Assembly (NCBI RefSeq): GCF_012396015.1
Contig: NZ_JAAXOQ010000029.1
Coordinates: 1 to 60,169 of the forward strand
DNA: 60,169 nt
Source of the DNA: Tsukamurella spumae
GTDB taxonomy: Bacteria; Actinomycetota; Actinomycetes; Mycobacteriales; Mycobacteriaceae
Direction of reading: 5' to 3'
A model generated the notes under the pieces. That model saw only the letters and a list, made by a program, of their open reading frames with translations. It had not been told where the DNA came from and searched no databases. This document shows positions 20,882 through 29,745 of this stretch, in pieces. Position 1 is the first letter of the stretch, and each line of letters begins with the position of its first letter. Position numbers and translations under genes: made by a program.

Positions 20882-22084
20882 TCAGCCGATCGCGACGATG
20901 ATCCCCGCGATGATCGCGGCGAGCACGATGAAGCCACCGATGATCCACGCGGCGAGAACCGCGTTCGACATCGTCGACGGCGGTGCCACGGGCGGCGGGA
21001 CGTAGGCGTTCGGCCGCGGTGCCGGCGGGGCGGCCCGCTTGCGCTCGACGGGGCCGGACGCGCCCGGCCTGCCCGACGATGCCGGGCGCACCGTCGAACC
21101 ACGTTCCCCGGGCGCTCCCGCGGAGCGTTCCCCGACGGTGCGGCGCAGCCAGACCGCGGGCGCGCCCTCGGAGGCCTGCAGCGGAGCGGACAGGATCGCG
21201 GTGGGGTTGCCGCCGGCGGCCGCGACCTCGGCGAGCCGGTCCCGCGCCTCGACCATGGACGGCCGCCGTTTGGGGCTCGGCTGCAACATGTCGAGGATCA
21301 CGCGGGTCAGCGCGCCGTCGTGTTTGGGCGCATCGATCTGCCCCAGAGCGACCTTGTGCAGCAACCGGATCGAGTCCTCGTCCACGCCGAAGGGCGGCGT
21401 GCCCTCCAACGCGGTGTAGAGGGTGGCGCCCAGCGAGTACAGGTCGGAGGCCTCGGAGGGGTCGGTGCCGCGGGCCACCTCGGGTGCGAAGTAGGCGGGC
21501 GTGCCGGTGATGATGCCGGCCGGACTGTCCTGCCCGTCGTCCTTGGCCCGGGCGATACCGAAATCGGAGAGCTTGACGGTGCCCGATGCGCGGCCCCGGT
21601 TCGCGATCAGGATGTTGCCGGGCTTGATGTCGCGGTGGATGATCCCCGACTCGTGCGCCTCGATCAGCGCGTCGGCGACCTGTGCGCCGATCTGCGCGAC
21701 CTGACGCTCGGGCATCGTTCCCGTCATGTGCAGGACCTGCGCGAGCGACCGCGACGGGAGGTACTCCATGACCAGCCAGGGCTCGCCGCGGTCCAGGGCC
21801 ACGTCGTACATCGCGACCGCGTTGCGGTGCTGCAGCCGCGCCGCGAGCCGGCCCTCGTGCAGGGCCCGTTGGCGCAGCTCGTCGGCCTGTTCCTCGGTGA
21901 GGCCCTCGGTGGAGATCACCTGCTTGGCGGCCACCTCGCGCTCGAGCCGCTCGTCCCGCGCCAGCCACACGGCACCCATGCCGCCGCCGCCGATCTTGGA
22001 GGTCAGGCGGTACCGCCCGGCGACCAGGTGATCGGGCCCGGGAACGCCCCTGATCGCTCCGCCCGCACCCGTCGATTCCGCCAC
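20882..22084 (-). CDS. Membrane-anchored Ser/Thr protein kinase
   Basis: 400 residues. Kinase domain about 24-285: glycine loop GGGGMGAVW, ATP-binding K54, catalytic loop HRDIKPGN (H150-N157) with D152, DFG at 174-176, and APE-equivalent FAPEVARG. A Pro/Arg-rich juxtamembrane linker follows, and one membrane helix closes the protein (about 374-398, AVLAAWIIGGFIVLAAIIAGII), with no extracellular sensor domain after it. This differs from PknB, which carries PASTA repeats. Ligand sensing must therefore be by partner proteins or inside the cell. The GTG at 22084 has a leaderless promoter. The CGNR regulator lies upstream on the same strand but 17 bp away, with a promoter between. Confidence 0.92.
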   Translation of the reverse strand: MAESTGAGGAIRGVPGPDHLVAGRYRLTSKIGGGGMGAVWLARDERLEREVAAKQVISTEGLTEEQADELRQRALHEGRLAARLQHRNAVAMYDVALDRGEPWLVMEYLPSRSLAQVLHMTGTMPERQVAQIGAQVADALIEAHESGIIHRDIKPGNILIANRGRASGTVKLSDFGIARAKDDGQDSPAGIITGTPAYFAPEVARGTDPSEASDLYSLGATLYTALEGTPPFGVDEDSIRLLHKVALGQIDAPKHDGALTRVILDMLQPSPKRRPSMVEARDRLAEVAAAGGNPTAILSAPLQASEGAPAVWLRRTVGERSAGAPGERGSTVRPASSGRPGASGPVERKRAAPPAPRPNAYVPPPVAPPSTMSNAVLAAWIIGGFIVLAAIIAGIIVAIG

Positions 22085-22091
22085 GTCGTTG

Positions 22092-22097
22092 ATCCTA
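22092..22097 (-). promoter_or_regulatory. -10 box TAGGAT, leaderless start of the Ser/Thr kinase
   Basis: On the minus strand TAGGAT ends 7 nt before the GTG at 22084. It sits in the 17-bp gap and overlaps nothing coding. Confidence 0.5.
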
Positions 22098-22101
22098 GAG
22101 G

Positions 22102-22650
22102 TCAGGCGCGGCGCGCGCGGTACGCGGCCACGTTGAGGCGGTTGTTGCAGCCGTCGTCGCAGAACCGGCGGGAGGAGTTGCGCGAGAAGTCCACGAACAC
22201 CCCGGCGCAGTCGGGAGCGGCGCAGCGGCGCAGCCGGTCCAGCGCGTCGGCGCGCACCACGTCGACCATGCCCATCGCGGGCTCGGCCAGGAACCGTTCG
22301 GCGATCGGCGTCCCGTCGTTCCAGCCGTGCAGGTGGTAGGGCCAGTCGTCATGCCGTACGAGCTGGGGCAATACGGCTGCGTCGCGCAGCATGCGGTTCA
22401 CCAGGTCGACGGTGCCCGCCTCGTCGCCGGAGAGGTCCCACAGGCCGCGCAGGACGCGGCGGACGGCGTGCACCCGGTCGAGCTCGTCCGGGCGCAGCGG
22501 GATGGGCCCCGTCCAGCCCCACCGTTCGACGAAGGACCGCAGCACGGCGACGTCGGGGAGTCGTTCGTCCCGGCCGGTGCGCGCGTCGGGGGCGGTGTTC
22601 ACCAGATCGGCGGCGCTGGCCAGAGCGGAACGGGTGTCGTACGAGAACAT
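22102..22650 (-). CDS. CGNR zinc-finger (ABATE-domain) regulator
   Basis: 182 residues. The N-terminal ABATE region (ASAADLVNTAPDARTGRDER, then helices with the VHAVRRVLRGLWDL core) precedes a C-terminal CGNR-type zinc finger: RRCAAPDCAGVFVDFSRNSSRRFCDDGCNNRLNVAAYRARR, four Cys and the conserved N-R-x-x-V-A-x-Y-R-A-R tail. Here the motif letters read CNNR instead of CGNR. These are stress-linked actinobacterial transcription factors with few characterised members. It is divergent from the amino-acid permease, 50 bp away, which it may control. Confidence 0.85.
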   Translation of the reverse strand: MFSYDTRSALASAADLVNTAPDARTGRDERLPDVAVLRSFVERWGWTGPIPLRPDELDRVHAVRRVLRGLWDLSGDEAGTVDLVNRMLRDAAVLPQLVRHDDWPYHLHGWNDGTPIAERFLAEPAMGMVDVVRADALDRLRRCAAPDCAGVFVDFSRNSSRRFCDDGCNNRLNVAAYRARRA

Positions 22651-22688
22651 GTCATCGCGAATGGTATCCGTTGCGGCGTCGTGGTCGC

Positions 22689-22694
22689 TACTCT
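22689..22694 (+). promoter_or_regulatory. -10 box TACTCT, leaderless start of the permease
   Basis: TACTCT ends 6 nt before the GTG at 22701. Confidence 0.5.
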
Positions 22695-22700
22695 CATCGG

Positions 22701-24206
22701 GTGTCCAGTCCTCTCGGAATCACCCCTGACGAGACCCTGCGCAAGGGCCTGCAGAGCCGCCACATCAGCATGCTCGCGCTCGGCGGCGCCATCGGTACGG
22801 GCCTGTTCGTGGCGTCCGGCGCCACGATCAGTCAGGCCGGCCCCGGTGGTGCCCTCACGGCCTACGCGCTCATGGGCGTCATGGTCTTCTTCCTCATGCA
22901 GAGCCTCGGCGAGATGTCGGCGTACCTGCCGTGCAGCAACCCGTTCGAGGAGTACGGGCGCCGGTTCGTCAGCAAGTCCTTCGGGTTCGCCGCCGGGTGG
23001 AACTACTGGTTCAACTGGTCGATCACCCTGGCCGCGGAGGTGGTCGCGGGCGGGCTGATCATGAAGTTCTGGCTGCCCCAGGTCCCCACCTGGATCTGGT
23101 CGGTGATCTTCCTCCTCGGACTGTTGGCCTTGAACCTGTTCGCGGTGAAGGCCTTCGGCGAGGCCGAGTTCTGGTTCGCGTCGATCAAGGTGATCGCCGT
23201 GGTGATCTTCCTGATCGTCGGCGTGCTCATAGTGGTGGGTGTGGTCGGTGACGGGCCCGCTCCGGGCTTCAAGAACTGGACCGTCGGCGATGCGCCCTTC
23301 GTGGACTTCCCGCTCGGCATGCTCTCGGTGTTCCTCATCGCCGGGTTCGCCTTCCAGGGCACGGAGATGATCGCCGTCGCGGCGGGTGAGGCGATCGAAC
23401 CCAAGAGCGCGATCCCGCGCGCGGTGCGGACGGTGTTCTTCCGGATCCTGGTCTTCTACATCGGCACGCTCACGATCATCGCCTTCCTCATCCCGTACAC
23501 GAACCCCGATCTGCTCGACGGTTCCGCGGAGAACGTCGCGGTGGCGCCGTTCACGCTGGTGTTCAAGCTCGCGGGTATCGATGCCGCGGCGTCGATCATG
23601 AACGCGGTCATCCTCATCGCCATCCTCTCGGCGGGCAATGCCAGCTTGTTCGCCGCCACGCGCGCGCTGTACGGCCTGGGAGTGGAAGGGAACGCGCCGA
23701 AGATCTTCGCGCGGGTGACCAAGGCCGGTGTTCCCATCGCAGCCACGGCGGCGACCACGCTGATCGGTTGCCTGTGCTTCCTCGCCGGTCCGAAGGGCGA
23801 CGGTGCCGCGTACACGGTTCTGGTCGCCGCATCGTCGGTGGCCGGGTTCGTGACCTGGATCGGGATCGCGTGGGCGCACTACCGCTTCCGTAAGGCGTGG
23901 AACGCGCAGGGGCGCTCGCTCGACGTTCTGCCTTACAAGGCGTGGCTGTACCCGGCGGGGCCGATCGTGGCGCTCCTCATGTGTATCGCGGTCGTCGCCG
24001 GCCAGTACTACGTCGCGGTCAACGACTCGGACACGGGCGGCAGCATCAGCCTGCTCCTGACCACCTACGCCGCGTTGATCCTGTTCCTCGGTCTGTGGTG
24101 GGGACACAAGCTGGTCACGAAGTCGCCGACCGTCGATCCCGCGGCCGCCGATCTGACGCCCGTCGCGGCTGCGTCGGCACACCACGATCCCGACCGGGTG
24201 GGCTGA
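22701..24206 (+). CDS. Amino-acid permease (APC superfamily, LysP/GabP-like)
   Basis: 501 residues from GTG 22701. The N-terminal signature LRKGLQSRHISMLALGGAIGTGLFVASGATI is the family's first helix with the substrate-binding GGAIGTGLF. Helix 6/7 region FQGTEMIAVAAGEAIEPKSAIPRAV is also conserved. About twelve membrane helices and a short cytosolic tail. It imports an amino acid by proton symport; the LysP/aromatic/GABA subgroups cannot be told apart safely. The CGNR regulator is divergent. The next operon starts 165 bp downstream. Confidence 0.88.
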   Translation: MSSPLGITPDETLRKGLQSRHISMLALGGAIGTGLFVASGATISQAGPGGALTAYALMGVMVFFLMQSLGEMSAYLPCSNPFEEYGRRFVSKSFGFAAGWNYWFNWSITLAAEVVAGGLIMKFWLPQVPTWIWSVIFLLGLLALNLFAVKAFGEAEFWFASIKVIAVVIFLIVGVLIVVGVVGDGPAPGFKNWTVGDAPFVDFPLGMLSVFLIAGFAFQGTEMIAVAAGEAIEPKSAIPRAVRTVFFRILVFYIGTLTIIAFLIPYTNPDLLDGSAENVAVAPFTLVFKLAGIDAAASIMNAVILIAILSAGNASLFAATRALYGLGVEGNAPKIFARVTKAGVPIAATAATTLIGCLCFLAGPKGDGAAYTVLVAASSVAGFVTWIGIAWAHYRFRKAWNAQGRSLDVLPYKAWLYPAGPIVALLMCIAVVAGQYYVAVNDSDTGGSISLLLTTYAALILFLGLWWGHKLVTKSPTVDPAAADLTPVAAASAHHDPDRVG

Positions 24207-24325
24207 CCGGACCCGTTCCTCCTCTCGTACGGCCGGCCGGGTGTCCATCACCCGGCCGGGCGTCGTCATCTGCACCCGTTTCGCACGACCTGTGCCGTTC
24301 TGCTCGATATCAAGCCCCTCGACCG

Positions 24326-24331
24326 CTAAAA
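24326..24331 (+). promoter_or_regulatory. Candidate -10 box of the DUF6421 operon
   Basis: TAAAAT stands in an AT-richer stretch 40 nt before the ATG at 24372, so this mRNA would have a short leader, unlike most promoters here. No clear -35 was found. Confidence 0.4.
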
Positions 24332-24371
24332 TCGCGTCAAGAGATGTAAGAGGCAAAAGATCGGAACGATT

Positions 24372-26489
24372 ATGTCTGAAAACTCCGTGTTCCCGCGCGT
24401 GGTGGTCGAACAGGCCCGCAGCTGCGCCTGGGCCACCACCGAAGACCGCGCCCGCGAGCTGGTATCCGTGAACCCCGGTGATGTCAGCCTCGCGCAGGCG
24501 GTGCAGACCCTGCGCCGGCGCGGAATGTCCGTCTCGGACGGGCTGTTCCCGCAGGTCACCGTCGACGCGCTGCGGGAGACCGACGTGTACGTGATCCCGC
24601 ACCTCGCCCGGCAGGGCGTCGAGCGGACCACCGGTGATCTGCCGCCCGTCTACGCCCCCGACGAGCTCGACGCGATCGAGCAGTACGTGCGCGCCGGCGG
24701 CGGGCTGGTCGTGCTCGCGGAGTGCGACACCGCCACCTCCGGCAACAATCTCGACGAGCTGCTGGGCCGGTTCGGCGTGCACGTCGAGTCCGTGGTCGTC
24801 CAGGAGGCCGCGGGCGACCGGCGGCACGGCGGCAACGCCACCTGGGTGCTCTCGGACATCGCCCCCGAGCTGAACGGCCAGGGCATCGTCGCCGCCGTCG
24901 AGGGGGCGGTCTTCTACCGGACCGGTGTGCTCGACGTTCCCGCCGATGCGGTCGTGCTCGCGCGCACCAGCCCCACCGCCGCCCCCGCGGATCGCCCCCT
25001 CGCGGCGGCACTGCAGGTGGACCGCGGCCGGGTGGTGGTGTTCTCGGACTCGGACCTGTTCGGCGACGACTGCATCGACGACCTCGATCAGCGCACGCTG
25101 TGGGCCAACGCGGTCACCTGGGCCGCGGGTACGCACGAGGACCCCGCGCCCCACGGTGCCTCCGCCGTCGCGCGCAGCGCCGATTGGGTGGCCCTCAAGT
25201 CCGCCGTCGAGGACCTGCGCGGGCTCCAGGGTGCCGACGGTGCCGTGGCCGAGCCCGGCGATCACGCGCGGGCCGGGGAGCTGGTCGACGAGGTCGTGGC
25301 CCGCATCGCCGCTCTCGCACCGCTGTTCCCGCACGACGCGGACTACCTCGCCGCGCTGCCGCGCGACTTCCGGAGCTGGGTCGAGGGCGGTTTCGCCCGC
25401 CCGGAGTTCGACGAGTCCCTCGCCGCCTTCCGGCCCGACCTGGACCGCGCGGACGGCGCGGAGCACCTCGTCGTCTTCCCGATGTACACGCAGAACGGCA
25501 ACGCCGGCAAGGTCTTCGAGGCCGTGCTGCTGCGCGTGGTCTGGCCCGAGTGGCTGGCCGACGTGGAGCGCCGCTACGGGAACGAGAAGTTCCTGTCCGT
25601 CGCCTTCGAGGACTTCACCCCGGGCTACGACACCCACTCCGCGGTCCTCTTCCCGGAGACCGTGACGGTGGCGCAGACGCCCGAGTTCCACTGGGGCGCC
25701 ATCTTCTGCGACCGCGAGGCCGCTCGGTTCCGCCGGGTCACGGGTGCCGCCAGCGAGATCCTCTCGCTGCAGCTGCCGCCCGACGGTGAGCGTCTGGTCG
25801 CCTCGCAGTCGCTGGCCCAGTCGACCTTCGCCATGTGGGACCTGATCCACGACCGCACCCACAGCCGAGGTGATCTGCCCTTCGATCCGTTCATGATCAA
25901 GCAGCGGATGCCGTACTGGCAGTACGCCCTCGAGGAGCTGCGCTGCGACCTGACCACCTTCCGGGAGGCGTACCGCCTGCAGCAGGAGGGGCACCCCTAC
26001 GGACTGCCGGTGCAGTTGGCGATCCTGTGCGACAGGCTCTTCCGGTTCCCCATCACCGGCGATAGGGTGCGCAACTACGACGGCCTCGGCGGCCAGCTGC
26101 TGTTCGCCTATCTGCACCGTCACGGCGCGCTGCGCTGGCGTGACAACAGGCTCTCCTTCGACTGGAAGGAGCTGCCGCTCCAGGTGATCCGCCTCGGTGA
26201 GGAGATCGAGGAGCTCTACCGCACCGGCATCGACCGGTCCAAGGTGGGGCAGTGGCTGGCGAGCTACCGATTCGTCTCGTCGTATGTGGCGCCCGGCCCG
26301 GGGTCGGTCTGGGCGAAGGGGCCGGAGGCGCTGCCGCTCGACGGTGAGCCGCGCGGTCTGGTGGACCTGGTGCTGCCGGACGAATTCCCGCTCAACGTGT
26401 TCTACGAGGCGTTGCGTCGTAAGATGAGCGCCGTGATCGAGAGCGCGCGGGGCATCACGGCATCGGCACCGATCGAGGTGTCGGCATGA
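24372..26489 (+). CDS. DUF6421 family protein with possible metalloprotease-like motif
   Basis: 705 residues. An N-terminal part (about 1-250) has the alternating strand/helix pattern of a class I amidotransferase-like or DUF4350 fold (VYVIPHLARQGVE, IEQYVRAGGGLVVLAECDTA, VFSDSDLFGDDCIDDLDQRTL), without a catalytic Cys-His pair. The larger C-terminal part matches my memory of DUF6421, common in Streptomyces. It contains IHDRTHSRGD (H493, H497) and 24 residues after H497 EELRCDL (E521, E522), which resembles the HxxxH plus EExRxD zinc site of M49-type peptidases. No signal peptide. The stop overlaps the next start by 4 bp, so it is translationally coupled to an SDR enzyme and a threonine aldolase. 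Reaction unknown. Confidence 0.7.
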   Translation: MSENSVFPRVVVEQARSCAWATTEDRARELVSVNPGDVSLAQAVQTLRRRGMSVSDGLFPQVTVDALRETDVYVIPHLARQGVERTTGDLPPVYAPDELDAIEQYVRAGGGLVVLAECDTATSGNNLDELLGRFGVHVESVVVQEAAGDRRHGGNATWVLSDIAPELNGQGIVAAVEGAVFYRTGVLDVPADAVVLARTSPTAAPADRPLAAALQVDRGRVVVFSDSDLFGDDCIDDLDQRTLWANAVTWAAGTHEDPAPHGASAVARSADWVALKSAVEDLRGLQGADGAVAEPGDHARAGELVDEVVARIAALAPLFPHDADYLAALPRDFRSWVEGGFARPEFDESLAAFRPDLDRADGAEHLVVFPMYTQNGNAGKVFEAVLLRVVWPEWLADVERRYGNEKFLSVAFEDFTPGYDTHSAVLFPETVTVAQTPEFHWGAIFCDREAARFRRVTGAASEILSLQLPPDGERLVASQSLAQSTFAMWDLIHDRTHSRGDLPFDPFMIKQRMPYWQYALEELRCDLTTFREAYRLQQEGHPYGLPVQLAILCDRLFRFPITGDRVRNYDGLGGQLLFAYLHRHGALRWRDNRLSFDWKELPLQVIRLGEEIEELYRTGIDRSKVGQWLASYRFVSSYVAPGPGSVWAKGPEALPLDGEPRGLVDLVLPDEFPLNVFYEALRRKMSAVIESARGITASAPIEVSA

Positions 26490-27199
26490 GCGGCGTGACG
26501 GGACGCACCGTCGTGGTGACGGGCGCGAACGGTGCGCTCGGCCAGGAGGTCGTGCGCAAGCTGGTAGCGGCGGGGGCGAAGGTCGCCGTCATCACCCGCG
26601 GCGCGCCGGCCGCGGAGATCGCTTCCCTGGAGGGTGTTTCCGCCTACCGAGCGGACCTCACCGATCGCACGGCGGTCCGTGCCGCGGTGGAGAAGATCAG
26701 GGCGGAGTCGGGCGGCGAGGGCGCCGTTGACGGGCTGCTGCACCTGGTGGGCGGGTGGCGCGGCGGCGTGCCGATCGACGAGGCCGATCCGGCGGACTGG
26801 GACTTCCTGGAGGCGGGGCTGATCCGGAGCCTGCAGAATGTCTCGCAGGCGCTGTACCGAGGGCTGGTTGCGAGTGCCGATGCGCGGGTGGCGATCATCT
26901 CGTCGACCTCGGTGGCGAAGCCGACCGCGAAGAACGCGGCGTACGCCGCCGCGAAGGCGGCGTCCGAGGCATGGACCCTGGCGCTCGCCGACTCCTTCAC
27001 CGGCACCGGTGCGGCCGCCGCGATCGTGCGGGTCATGGCCCTGCTCACGCCGCAGATGAAGGCCGATGAGCCCGAACGGAAGTTCCCGCGCTACACGCCG
27101 ATCGGCGATGTCGCGGACGCTCTGCTGGCGTTGTGGGAGGTTCCGGCCGCCGAGGCGAACGGCACCATCGAGACCCTGGTTCCGGAGGCGAAGGCATGA
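26486..27199 (+). CDS. Short-chain dehydrogenase/reductase
   Basis: 237 residues. Classical SDR: cofactor motif TGANGALG near residue 13, catalytic Ser in AIISSTSVAKPTAKNA and the YAAAK pair (Tyr and Lys), 237-aa length. The loop after the first strand has VITRG, which may favour NADP(H). It overlaps both neighbours by 4 bp (ATGA). The middle gene of the DUF6421-SDR-threonine aldolase operon, an order that I recall from Streptomyces as well; a shared substrate containing a beta-hydroxy amino acid or its oxidation product would be logical but is inference. Confidence 0.88.
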   Translation: MSGVTGRTVVVTGANGALGQEVVRKLVAAGAKVAVITRGAPAAEIASLEGVSAYRADLTDRTAVRAAVEKIRAESGGEGAVDGLLHLVGGWRGGVPIDEADPADWDFLEAGLIRSLQNVSQALYRGLVASADARVAIISSTSVAKPTAKNAAYAAAKAASEAWTLALADSFTGTGAAAAIVRVMALLTPQMKADEPERKFPRYTPIGDVADALLALWEVPAAEANGTIETLVPEAKA

Positions 27200-28245
27200 C
27201 GCGACTGCACGACCCGTCGAAGCGGGGCTTCGCGAGCGACAACTACGCCGGCGTGCTGCCGGAGGTGCTCGAGGCCGTGGCCGAGGCCAACCTGGGGCAT
27301 CAGGGCGCCTACGGCGCGGATGCGTACACCGCCGCCCTCGGTGAGCGGATCGTCGAGCTGTTCGGCGCAGGCGCCCAGGCGTTCCCGGTATTCAACGGCA
27401 CCGGCGCGAATGTCGTTGCGCTGTCGGCGGTGTGCGACCGCTGGTCCGCCGTGGTGTGCGCCGATTCGGGGCACATCCACGTCGATGAGGGCGGTGCCCC
27501 GGAGAAGGTGGCGGGGCTCAAGCTGTTCGTCGTACCGGCCGTCGGTGGGAAGCTGACGCCCGAGGCGATCACCGCCGCCGTCCCCGACCGCGCGGGCGAC
27601 GTGCACTGGGCGCAGCCTCGGGTGCTGTCGGTGGCGCAGTCCACCGAGCTCGGCACCGTCTACACCCCCGACGAGCTGCGGGCCCTGGCCGAGTACGCGC
27701 ACGAGCGCGGCTGGCTCCTGCACATCGACGGCTCGCGGCTCGCCAATGCCGCTGCGAGCCTCGGTGTTCCGCTGCGCGCCATCACCACCGACATCGGCGC
27801 CGACATCGTGAGTGTCGGCGGTACCAAGAGCGGACTCCTGGGCGCCGAGCTGGTGCTGGTCCTCAATGCCGAGCGGGCCGGCGGTGTCGAGTACGTGCGC
27901 AAGCTCTCGATGCAGCTCGCCTCGAAGCAGCGCTTCCTGGCCGCGCAGTTCCTCGGGCTCTTCGAGGACGATCGGTACCTGCGGGTGGCCGGGCACGCCA
28001 ACGCGATGGCACGGCTGCTGGCCGAGCTGGTGGGCGCGATCGACGGCGTGCAGTTGACCCAGCCGGTGCAGGCCAACGCCGTTTTCGCCGAACTCCCGCA
28101 CGCCGCCGCCGAGGCGCTGATGGAGCAGGTCCCGTTCTACTTCTGGGACGAGATCCGCGGTGAGGTGCGCTGGATGTGTGCCTGGGACACCACCGAGGAC
28201 GACGTCCGCGCCTTCGCCGAGCTGGTACGCGCGCAGCTGTCCTGA
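27196..28245 (+). CDS. Low-specificity L-threonine aldolase (PLP-dependent)
   Basis: 349 residues from ATG 27196, which overlaps the SDR stop. Fold-type I PLP enzyme: N-terminal KRGFASDNYAGVLPEVLEAV (SDNxxG, phosphate and substrate region), HIHVDEGGAPE, DGSRLANAAASLGVPL, and the PLP lysine K211 in VSVGGTKSGLLGAEL. It cleaves L-threonine or related beta-hydroxy amino acids to glycine and an aldehyde. The preceding SDR could reduce or oxidise the aldehyde/ketone partner. The gene ends the operon; a 329-bp noncoding region follows. Confidence 0.92.
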   Translation: MTRLHDPSKRGFASDNYAGVLPEVLEAVAEANLGHQGAYGADAYTAALGERIVELFGAGAQAFPVFNGTGANVVALSAVCDRWSAVVCADSGHIHVDEGGAPEKVAGLKLFVVPAVGGKLTPEAITAAVPDRAGDVHWAQPRVLSVAQSTELGTVYTPDELRALAEYAHERGWLLHIDGSRLANAAASLGVPLRAITTDIGADIVSVGGTKSGLLGAELVLVLNAERAGGVEYVRKLSMQLASKQRFLAAQFLGLFEDDRYLRVAGHANAMARLLAELVGAIDGVQLTQPVQANAVFAELPHAAAEALMEQVPFYFWDEIRGEVRWMCAWDTTEDDVRAFAELVRAQLS

Positions 28246-28574
28246 GCGCGATCTACCGGGTCGAGGTCGTCCACTATCGGTTCATTCAGCGCGATGAGCT
28301 CCGGTCGGCACCCTTTCGAGAGGAAGTGCGAGATCTCCTCGGCGACTCTCGCGGGCTGATCAAGCATCGACAGAACGCTCGCATCGTCGATCGCCATGAA
28401 CCTTCCGCGGGGTAACAGGTGCGCGTTCGTGCTGTCCCGGGCGCTCCGGTCGACCGAGCCGCTGCGGAGTACCGGGCGGATGATGGCGGCCAGGTTCGCC
28501 GGTCACGCGATGGTGTCTGTGGCCGGGCGATAGATGTTCGCGCGGTGACGCGCGCACAACTCGCCTGAGACGGG
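28246..28574. other. Noncoding gap with a possible decayed short reading frame
   Basis: 329 bp between the aldolase and the convergent AAA ATPase. A minus-strand frame from ATG 28397 gives about 50 residues of reasonable composition (MAIDDASVLSMLDQPARVAE...) and then runs into the aldolase as an out-of-frame shadow, which suggests a gene remnant truncated at the old junction. No terminator hairpin with T-run, tRNA or attachment site was recognised. Confidence 0.4.
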
Positions 28575-29738
28575 TCAGTCCTTCGGCTGGCGTCTGATGA
28601 AGTCGGCCATGCCCGGGACGGAGAATGCGATCCGACCGTGCTCGGGCGCCCAGACCAGGCCTTTGGCGATGGTGGAGTCCCGAAGTCCGCTTGCCCCGCG
28701 CAGTGTTACTCCGAGGCCCGCTGCGACGGAGGCCGTTCGTGGCTGGTCCTCACCCGTCTCGGCGATGGCACGGAGGTAGGCGCGCTCGCGTTCCGTCGCT
28801 CGATCCCAGCGTGACGGAAAGAATCCGTCGTCGAGCGCGCGGCGGCCGACGTCGACGGCGTCGAATGCGTCGTCTGGGGTGAAGATTCGGGCGGGTGCGG
28901 TGTTCCATACCTCGGAGCCGTAGACCTGCAGGAAGTACGGGTACCCGTTCGAGGCTGAAACCAAGATGTCCAGTGCTTCGGCGGTGAACTCGGCCCCGGA
29001 TTCCTGGACGGGGCGGCGCAGTGCGTCAGCGGAATCGTCCGGTGTGAGGGCGCCGATCGTGAAGTAGCTGAACTGTCGTTCTGCGTAGGAACGAGTGTCC
29101 GCCAGAATCGACGGCAGATTCGGTAGTCCGGCACCGATGAGGTAGAAGGGCCACTGGCGCTGAGTGGCTCGATGCTGTACTGCGAGTAGCATTTCCAGCA
29201 ACGAGCGGTCCAGGTCTTGAGCCTCGTCGATGAAGATGCCGAGCGCGGCCCCCTTCTTCGCGAGTACCTGACACACGGTCTCGATGAGCTCCTCAAGATC
29301 GAACTCGATTCGGGAGGTGGTCGGCTTGTATTCGAGTTTGGCGCCGCCGAGGGAGACCGAGGCTGTGAATGCCGCGGCGAGTCTCTTGATCGGGTCGATG
29401 ACGTCGGCTTTGAGCTGATACTTGCGGCTGTATCGGGCGAGGCCGCGCTCCAATTCGTGCGCGAAGCGCTGAACCATCGTCTCGTTGCCCGTGATCGAGG
29501 GGCGGGCTTCCATCTCGATGGAGAGCCAACCGTTCTGATCTGCGGTGCCGGCTAAGTGATTGAGGAGCACTGTCTTCCCGACACCGCGGAGTCCGGACAG
29601 CATGATGCCTCTGTCGTAGATACGTCGCGTGCTTCGTGCGATGAGCAGGTTGAAGGCCTCGATCTGCTGGCCGCGTCCTGTGAGTGCCGGCGGCAGGAGG
29701 CCCGAACCGGGCCGGAAGGGATTCAGTTCACGGTCCAT
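28575..29738 (-). CDS. AAA+ ATPase (AAA_16/Orc1-Cdc6-like), orphan
   Basis: 387 residues. Walker A GLRGVGKT (about 49-56), Walker B IFIDEAQDLD, sensor-1 region FYLIGAGLPNLP, followed by a lid (ALTPDDSADALRRPVQ) and a C-terminal winged-helix-like part (ERERAYLRAIAETGEDQPR; DSTIAKGLVWAPEHGRIAFSVPGMADFIRR). The N-terminus LNPFRPGSGLLPPALTGRGQQIEAFN fits DNA-associated ATPases. A 60-base sample (29041-29100) is 58% G+C, below the neighbours, and the promoter is AT-rich, so transfer is likely. No partner gene is visible, so a role in defence, plasmid-type maintenance or transcription control cannot be decided. Confidence 0.8.
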   Translation of the reverse strand: MDRELNPFRPGSGLLPPALTGRGQQIEAFNLLIARSTRRIYDRGIMLSGLRGVGKTVLLNHLAGTADQNGWLSIEMEARPSITGNETMVQRFAHELERGLARYSRKYQLKADVIDPIKRLAAAFTASVSLGGAKLEYKPTTSRIEFDLEELIETVCQVLAKKGAALGIFIDEAQDLDRSLLEMLLAVQHRATQRQWPFYLIGAGLPNLPSILADTRSYAERQFSYFTIGALTPDDSADALRRPVQESGAEFTAEALDILVSASNGYPYFLQVYGSEVWNTAPARIFTPDDAFDAVDVGRRALDDGFFPSRWDRATERERAYLRAIAETGEDQPRTASVAAGLGVTLRGASGLRDSTIAKGLVWAPEHGRIAFSVPGMADFIRRQPKD

Positions 29739-29745
29739 GTATGCA

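Noticed and set aside
28137-28397. 86-residue minus-strand frame as an intact gene
   Set aside because: Its C-terminal 36 codons are the antisense shadow of the threonine aldolase end; kept only as a possible relic.
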